Below are positions 59,728 to 64,000 of a stretch of DNA of 64,000 nt, piece after piece. Position numbers and translations under genes: made by a program. The first letter of the stretch is position 1. Every line of letters begins with the position of its first letter. The stretch lies in NCBI GenBank assembly GCA_965247395.1, contig OZ252012.1:744001-808000 (forward strand), read 5' to 3'. The notes under the pieces are model-generated. The model saw only the letters and a program-made list of their open reading frames with translations, had not been told where the DNA came from and made no database searches. Origin of the DNA: CAYRJD01 sp965247395. GTDB lineage: Bacteria; Actinomycetota; Acidimicrobiia; Acidimicrobiales; Poriferisodalaceae.

Positions 59728-60678
59728 TCATTCTTGTGCCACAAAGTGTCCCGTTGATACCTCAACAAGTTCCACCAGCTCAGGTGAGCTGCCCCGCTCA
59801 AAGACGGGACTGGGAATTTCATCGGTACGCACCGAGCGGTCGGTGCGACGCAGACGGGGATCGGCCACCGGCACCGCATCGAGCAAACGCTGCGTGTAAG
59901 AGTGCGTTGGGTTTTCAAATACCGCCTGGCGCGGGCCAAGCTCAACGATCTGTCCCAGATACATCACCGCTACTCGATGAGCAATTTGCTCCACGACGGC
60001 GAGATCGTGACTGATAAACAAATACGACAAACCCAGCTCGGTTTGCAAGTCCATCATCAGGTTCACGACTTGTGCCTGTATAGAGACATCCAAAGCGGAG
60101 ACGGCTTCGTCGGTGATTACCAAATCAGGCTGCAGCGCTAGAGCGCGTGCGATGCAGATGCGCTGCCGCTGACCGCCGGAGAACTGATGCGGATATTGAG
60201 GCATGTCATCAGCGGACAAACCGACTAGCTCCAGCAGGTCCACCACTGCGTCAGGAATCTCTTTGCGCGGCAACGTGCGGTGAATCTCTAGCGGCTCCCC
60301 CACCGCCTTGCCGATTGGTCGCCTTGGATCCAAGCTGGCAAACGGGTCTTGAAACACGATCTGCATTTTGCGGCGGTGTTCACGCAGCTCCTGCGGTCGC
60401 AGCTTGGTGATGTCGGTGCCGTCAAGAGTGATCGTGCCGCTAGTGGGATCAAGAAGTCGGATGATCAAATACGCCAGCGTGGATTTTCCGCACCCGCTCT
60501 CGCCTACCACCGCCAAAGTTTCGTTGCGCTGCACCTTAAGGCTGACCTGCTCCACAGCGTGTATGCGCGCCTGGTTACCAGTGGGGAAAAACTTGGTCAA
60601 AGCCTTAGCTTCCACTAGCGGATAGCTGGCGGTGGGCTCGCTGTCCAAAGCAGTCACGTCGTCAACTAATCCAGGCAT
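59728..60678 (-). CDS. oligopeptide-type ABC transporter ATP-binding protein OppF-like
   Basis: 316 residues. Walker A GESGCGKST is near residue 58, the Q-loop QIVFQDPFASLDPRRPIG near 106, signature FSGGQRQRICIARAL near 165, Walker B LVITDEAVSALD near 183 (the usual DEP proline is Ala) and SHDLAVVEQI. The C-terminal oligopeptide/dipeptide extension (PTHSYTQRLLDAVPVADP) is present and followed by a diverged tail. Second ATPase of the importer, 9 bp after the oppD stop. Confidence 0.92.
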   Translation of the reverse strand: MPGLVDDVTALDSEPTASYPLVEAKALTKFFPTGNQARIHAVEQVSLKVQRNETLAVVGESGCGKSTLAYLIIRLLDPTSGTITLDGTDITKLRPQELREHRRKMQIVFQDPFASLDPRRPIGKAVGEPLEIHRTLPRKEIPDAVVDLLELVGLSADDMPQYPHQFSGGQRQRICIARALALQPDLVITDEAVSALDVSIQAQVVNLMMDLQTELGLSYLFISHDLAVVEQIAHRVAVMYLGQIVELGPRQAVFENPTHSYTQRLLDAVPVADPRLRRTDRSVRTDEIPSPVFERGSSPELVELVEVSTGHFVAQE

Positions 60679-60687
60679 GTACTGCAG

Positions 60688-61557
60688 TCACGTAGCCGGC
60701 AAATCAAAGCGGCGCGGGGCATCATGCCCGGCCATTGAACCCAGACGCGGCACTGCGGCGAGCAGCTCGCGCGTGTAAGGGTGCTGCGGTCGTTCGAAGA
60801 TGTCGTAGACACCGTTTCGCTCAACAACCTTTGACAAGCGCATCACCACGACCTCATCAGCAATCTCGGCAACCACGCCCATGTCGTGAGTGATGATGAG
60901 CACTGCCGCTCCGGTTTCGCTTTGTAGCTCAGCTAACAGCGCAAGAATCTGAGCTTGGATCGTCACGTCAAGCGCAGTGGTGGGTTCATCAGCGATGAGA
61001 ATGTTTGGGTCGCATGCCAGCGCCATAGCAATCATTACTCGCTGACGCATTCCGCCCGACATCTCATGTGGGTATTGGCGTAGTCGAGAAGCGGCGTCAG
61101 GAATCCGCACACGGTCAAACATCTCCAATGCTCGCTGGCGCGCTTGGGGACGCGACATTGAGCGGTGCAGTCGCAGAGCTTCGTAAATCTGGCTGCCCAC
61201 GGTGTAAACGGGGTTCAGGCTGGTAAGCGGCTCTTGGAAAATCATCGAAATGCGATTCCCGCGCACCTCGCGCATCTGTTGTTCGGATAGCTGCAAAAGG
61301 TCGGTTGTAGTGCCATCGTCTTCGCTATAAAGGACTTTGCCAGCGCTAATCGTGGCACGGGTGCCGATCTCGATTAGTCGCATTATTGATAATGCCGACA
61401 CTGATTTGCCAGAACCCGATTCGCCGACAACCGCAAGCGTCTTGCCGTCGTGGAGATCAAACGACACGTCTTGCACCGCTACAAAGTCGTCAAAACGAAT
61501 GGTCAGCCCGCTCACCGCGAGTCTTGGGGTGGAGTTGGGGCTGGCTGGACTGGCCAT
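60688..61557 (-). CDS. oligopeptide-type ABC transporter ATP-binding protein OppD-like
   Basis: 289 residues, shorter at the C-terminus than the usual 320-340. Walker A GESGSGKSV near residue 43, Q-loop IFQEPLTSLNPVY near 109, signature MSGGMRQRVMIAMAL near 166, Walker B ILIADEPTTALD near 185 and THDMGVVAEI. The substrate extension is cut short after PYTRELLAAVPRLGSMAG, so the cysteine-rich metal-type tail of other OppD proteins is absent. It lies 3 bp after the oppC stop. Confidence 0.92.
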   Translation of the reverse strand: MASPASPNSTPRLAVSGLTIRFDDFVAVQDVSFDLHDGKTLAVVGESGSGKSVSALSIMRLIEIGTRATISAGKVLYSEDDGTTTDLLQLSEQQMREVRGNRISMIFQEPLTSLNPVYTVGSQIYEALRLHRSMSRPQARQRALEMFDRVRIPDAASRLRQYPHEMSGGMRQRVMIAMALACDPNILIADEPTTALDVTIQAQILALLAELQSETGAAVLIITHDMGVVAEIADEVVVMRLSKVVERNGVYDIFERPQHPYTRELLAAVPRLGSMAGHDAPRRFDLPAT

Positions 61558-61560
61558 CGC

Positions 61561-62478
61561 TTAGCGCCCTTTTAGCTTGGGGTTGAAAGCATCTTGTAGC
61601 CCGTCTCCAATAAGACTGAAGCTCAGCACGGTCACGAAGATCGCAAGCCCCGGGAATGTGACCGACCACCAAGCCGTCAAGAAATTGCCGCGGTTCAGGC
61701 CGATCATCAGACCCCAGCTCGTCAAGTTGGCATCACCCAACCCCAAGAAAGACAAGCCAGCCTCAAACAAGATCGCCAAACCCATTATCAAGGTGGCTGA
61801 AACAATCAGCGGAGGCAACGCATTAGGGAATACCACTCGGCGGATAATTCGCCAGTCGCTGGCACCCAGCGCTCGTGCCGCTCGAACAAACTCCAAGTTT
61901 CGCAGCCGTAGAAACTCAGCGCGGGTGATACGCGCAATACCAGGCCACGCAGTTACTCCGATTGCGAAAGAGATTGTCCACTTCGAAGGCTCAAACAGCG
62001 TTACCAACACCATTGCGAACAACAGTGCGGGCAACACTTGAAAGAACTCGGTAATTCGCACGAGCATGCTGCCGACCCACCCGCTGTAGTAGCCAGCTAG
62101 CGACCCGATGGTCACTCCGATAACAACCACCATCGCAGCGGCAACTGCGGCAACTGTCAGACTCGTAGCACCACCGGTCAGGACGCCAGCAAGAACATCA
62201 CGCCCCAAGTAGTCGGTTCCTAGAAGAGCTTGAGAAACCTCGCCAGGTGGCATTAACGGCCGCGCAATGATCTCTCGAGGGTCGTTGGAGTACAGCAGCG
62301 GACCCAAAAATGTCATCGCGATGATCCCGACCAAAAGCACCACGCCCACCACGGCTGCCTTGTTTCGCAGAAACAGCCGCAGCGTTTCCTGCCCCGGGCT
62401 CGCAAGGCCGCGCCCTGCCTGGTCTTGACTCACAAGGTCACGGCTCGGCAGTTCTTCACTAAGCACGAGACTTACCAC
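61561..62478 (-). CDS. oligopeptide-type ABC transporter permease OppC-like
   Basis: 305 residues, six helices of the binding-protein-dependent permease family: first at about 35-56 (AAVVGVVLLVGIIAMTFLGPLL), then LTVAAVAAAMVVVIGVTIGSLAG, and others. The EAA loop is RAARALGASDWRIIRRVVFPNALPPLI near 200-226. The N-terminal oppC-type motif LGTDYLGRDVLAGVLTGGATSL is present. GTG start at 62478 (GTG 62466 possible), overlapping the oppB end by 20 bp. Confidence 0.92.
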   Translation of the reverse strand: MVSLVLSEELPSRDLVSQDQAGRGLASPGQETLRLFLRNKAAVVGVVLLVGIIAMTFLGPLLYSNDPREIIARPLMPPGEVSQALLGTDYLGRDVLAGVLTGGATSLTVAAVAAAMVVVIGVTIGSLAGYYSGWVGSMLVRITEFFQVLPALLFAMVLVTLFEPSKWTISFAIGVTAWPGIARITRAEFLRLRNLEFVRAARALGASDWRIIRRVVFPNALPPLIVSATLIMGLAILFEAGLSFLGLGDANLTSWGLMIGLNRGNFLTAWWSVTFPGLAIFVTVLSFSLIGDGLQDAFNPKLKGR

Positions 62479-63442
62479 TCACTCGGATGCGCGGGTCAAT
62501 GACGGTGTAGAGCAGATCGGTCAGCAAGTTGGCAACTATCACCATCACCGCTGAGACGAGCAATACGCCGAGCAGTACGGAAGTGTCGCGCCGCAGAATC
62601 GAATCAAACGCAAGCCTTCCCAACCCCGGCCAGTTAAAAACTGTCTCAACTAGCAAAGCGCCAGACAAAAGCGCTCCGAACTGCAAGCCAGCCACCGTGA
62701 CCAATGGAATGACGGCGTTGCGAAGCGCATGCTTATAGACCACCACTCTCTCGCTCAACCCTTTAGCGCGAGCGGTGCGGATGTAGTCCGACTCCAGTAC
62801 CTCCAGCATCGACGCGCGCGAAAGTCGGCTGTATTGAGCCAGATAAATCAGCCCCAGCGTCAGCGCTGGAAGTATCAGGTGTTCGGCTATGTCCACCGAA
62901 GTACCAATTATTCCTGCGGAATAGGTGACATCGTGCCAACCCTGCACCGGCAGTAACTGCCAGGTTGAGGCGAACAAGATCACCAACATGATGCCGGTCC
63001 AGAACACGGGCATCGAAAACCCCACCAATGCCAGCACTGTGGATGCGTGGCTAGCCGGACTCTCAGGGCGGCGAGCGGTTGCAACTCCCACCAACGTTCC
63101 TACTCCGATTGCGAATGTCAAAGCAGAGCCCACCAGCAGGATCGTGGGCCACATTCTCGCGGCAATCAGCGAAGTCACTGATTGGTTAAAGAAATAAGAA
63201 TCGCCTAGATCTCCAGTGGCGACACGGCCCATATAGGTAGCGAGCTGAACTACAAAAGGCCTATCTAGTCCGTACTGAGAGCGAATCTGCTCAACTAGTT
63301 CAGGATCACCAGCGCCACTTTCCCCAATAATCACCGTGGCAGGGTCGCCCGGCGTGATGTGAATGAGCAGGAAGTTGAGAGCGATCACTGCGAAGATGAG
63401 CCCAATTGCTTGGGCCACTCTTGCAGCGATCGTTCGTAGCAT
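62459..63442 (-). CDS. oligopeptide-type ABC transporter permease OppB-like
   Basis: 327 residues from ATG 63442; a TTG one codon earlier also opens the frame. OppB features: IAARVAQAIGLIFAVIALNFLLIHITPGDPA at the start (first helix and the GDPA motif), SQYGLDRPFVVQLATYMGRVATGDLGDSYF, and the EAA loop RTARAKGLSERVVVYKHALRNAVIPLV near 237-263. Six helices. It starts 40 bp after the substrate-binding protein stop. Confidence 0.93.
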   Translation of the reverse strand: MLRTIAARVAQAIGLIFAVIALNFLLIHITPGDPATVIIGESGAGDPELVEQIRSQYGLDRPFVVQLATYMGRVATGDLGDSYFFNQSVTSLIAARMWPTILLVGSALTFAIGVGTLVGVATARRPESPASHASTVLALVGFSMPVFWTGIMLVILFASTWQLLPVQGWHDVTYSAGIIGTSVDIAEHLILPALTLGLIYLAQYSRLSRASMLEVLESDYIRTARAKGLSERVVVYKHALRNAVIPLVTVAGLQFGALLSGALLVETVFNWPGLGRLAFDSILRRDTSVLLGVLLVSAVMVIVANLLTDLLYTVIDPRIRVSGKSRA

Positions 63443-63481
63443 CAAGCTGCGCGATCGCGTCAGTTGTAAAGGGGTGTGTGG

Positions 63482-64000
63482 CTATTGCTCCAGCCACACG
63501 TTAATCATCGGAGACATCAAGCCCCAGATGGTGTCTGATGGCGGGCTCTTCACCGCTGGGGTGGATGCCTGCCAGAACGGTGGAGACGTCAAGAAGTAGA
63601 TCGGAACATCTTCTGCCACGATCTCCTGGAACTGAGCGTAAAGCCCTGCTCTTACCCCTTGGTCTAGCTCTTGGCCAGCGGCGGTAAGAAGGCGATCAAC
63701 TTCAGGATTGGAGTAACCGGTGTTGTTCGTCCAGATAACGCCAACGCGGTTGTCGCTTAGGTAGGTGCGGTGCACACCGATGACCGGGTCACCCCAGTTC
63801 CAGACGTTGTTGATAGTCATTTGGAACTCGCTCGAAGAAATGCGCTGCGCCCATGTCGGGAAGTCAGGAGACACGCTCAGCTCCACCTCAATGCCGGCAT
63901 CGCCTAGCGCTTGCACCACATATTCGGCGAGCACAACCTGTGCGGGCGGTATGTAGTCGATGGTGAGTTCCAGTTCGCCTTCGGCGTAGCCCGCCTCGGC
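63482..64000 (-). CDS. ABC transporter substrate-binding protein, family 5 (partial)
   Basis: Only the C-terminal 172 residues lie in the window; the gene runs past the right edge. The segment has typical family-5 features of oligopeptide- and nickel-binding proteins: YVVQALGDAGIEVELSVSPDF, then a tryptophan-rich part (NNVWNWGDPVIGVHRTYLS, NTGYSNPEVDRLLTAAGQEL) and AQFQEIVAEDVPIYFL near the end. It is the first gene of the sbp-oppB-oppC-oppD-oppF operon. Ligand cannot be read from this part; the start is outside. Confidence 0.85.
   Translation of the reverse strand, partial: AEAGYAEGELELTIDYIPPAQVVLAEYVVQALGDAGIEVELSVSPDFPTWAQRISSSEFQMTINNVWNWGDPVIGVHRTYLSDNRVGVIWTNNTGYSNPEVDRLLTAAGQELDQGVRAGLYAQFQEIVAEDVPIYFLTSPPFWQASTPAVKSPPSDTIWGLMSPMINVWLEQ

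Overview
The window is a gene-dense bacterial chromosome segment of moderate GC. It has 57 protein genes that I can support (one cut by the right edge), one tRNA and several short tandem repeats. The gene content and order point to Actinomycetota. There is a run leuS - TPP enzyme - HIT - pgsA - gcvH - garA - ftsR - DUF151 - merR, and a run tlyA - nadK - recN - pyrG - xerD ... scpA - scpB - rluB ... cmk - der. Both are close to blocks I know from mycobacteria (Rv1822-Rv1830 and Rv1694-Rv1713). An F420-type LLM oxidoreductase, a KMGKS-type LeuRS and B12-dependent methylmalonyl-CoA mutase agree with this. The AroA-Cmk fusion, the single-chain indolepyruvate:ferredoxin oxidoreductase and KorAB suggest a deep branch such as Acidimicrobiia; that last step is inference.

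Layout. (1) 1-7670: small-molecule and acyl-CoA metabolism: RDD membrane protein, acyl-CoA ligase, 3-hydroxyisobutyrate dehydrogenase-like enzyme, DUF1330 protein, crotonase, an unknown small protein, TauD-like dioxygenase, LLM oxidoreductase, MsrB. (2) 7659-16674, minus strand: the leuS-to-merR run, combining leucyl-tRNA charging, phospholipid synthesis, glycine cleavage H protein, FHA signalling and two MerR-type regulators. (3) 16684-22437: methylmalonyl-CoA mutase small and large subunits and the MeaB GTPase, with a divergent PH-like membrane protein between them. (4) 22450-26278: class I ribonucleotide reductase nrdA-nrdB. (5) 26451-30188: a four-gene ABC exporter operon whose genes overlap by 4 bp. 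(6) 30211-33227: tRNA-Pro, a small zinc-ribbon protein, Der, IspH. (7) 33265-43640, minus strand: scpA, scpB, rluB, indolepyruvate oxidoreductase, tyrA, aroA-cmk, plsC. (8) trpS on plus, then 44741 to the right edge all on minus: opp-type ABC importer with an amidohydrolase and CobW GTPase, TPR protein, class I aldolase, korAB, tlyA-nadK-recN-pyrG-xerD and an HD protein.

Most of this is core genome. I find no phage, insertion sequence, CRISPR array or defence system. Links between genes include: propionyl-CoA/branched-chain breakdown feeding methylmalonyl-CoA mutase with its MeaB chaperone; GarA (an inhibitor of 2-oxoglutarate enzymes in relatives) together with a ferredoxin-dependent 2-oxoglutarate oxidoreductase; and ScpA/ScpB with XerD as chromosome maintenance genes.

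The strongest unusual signal is genome-scale texture, not a gene. Short tandem duplications of 12, 14, 15 and 21 bp occur at gene ends, between genes and in linkers inside otherwise conserved enzymes (AroA, NrdA, NadK, IOR, CobW and others). Two longer partial duplications (36 bp at tyrA, 32 bp at cobW) sit at gene ends. In coding DNA every unit I measured is a multiple of three.
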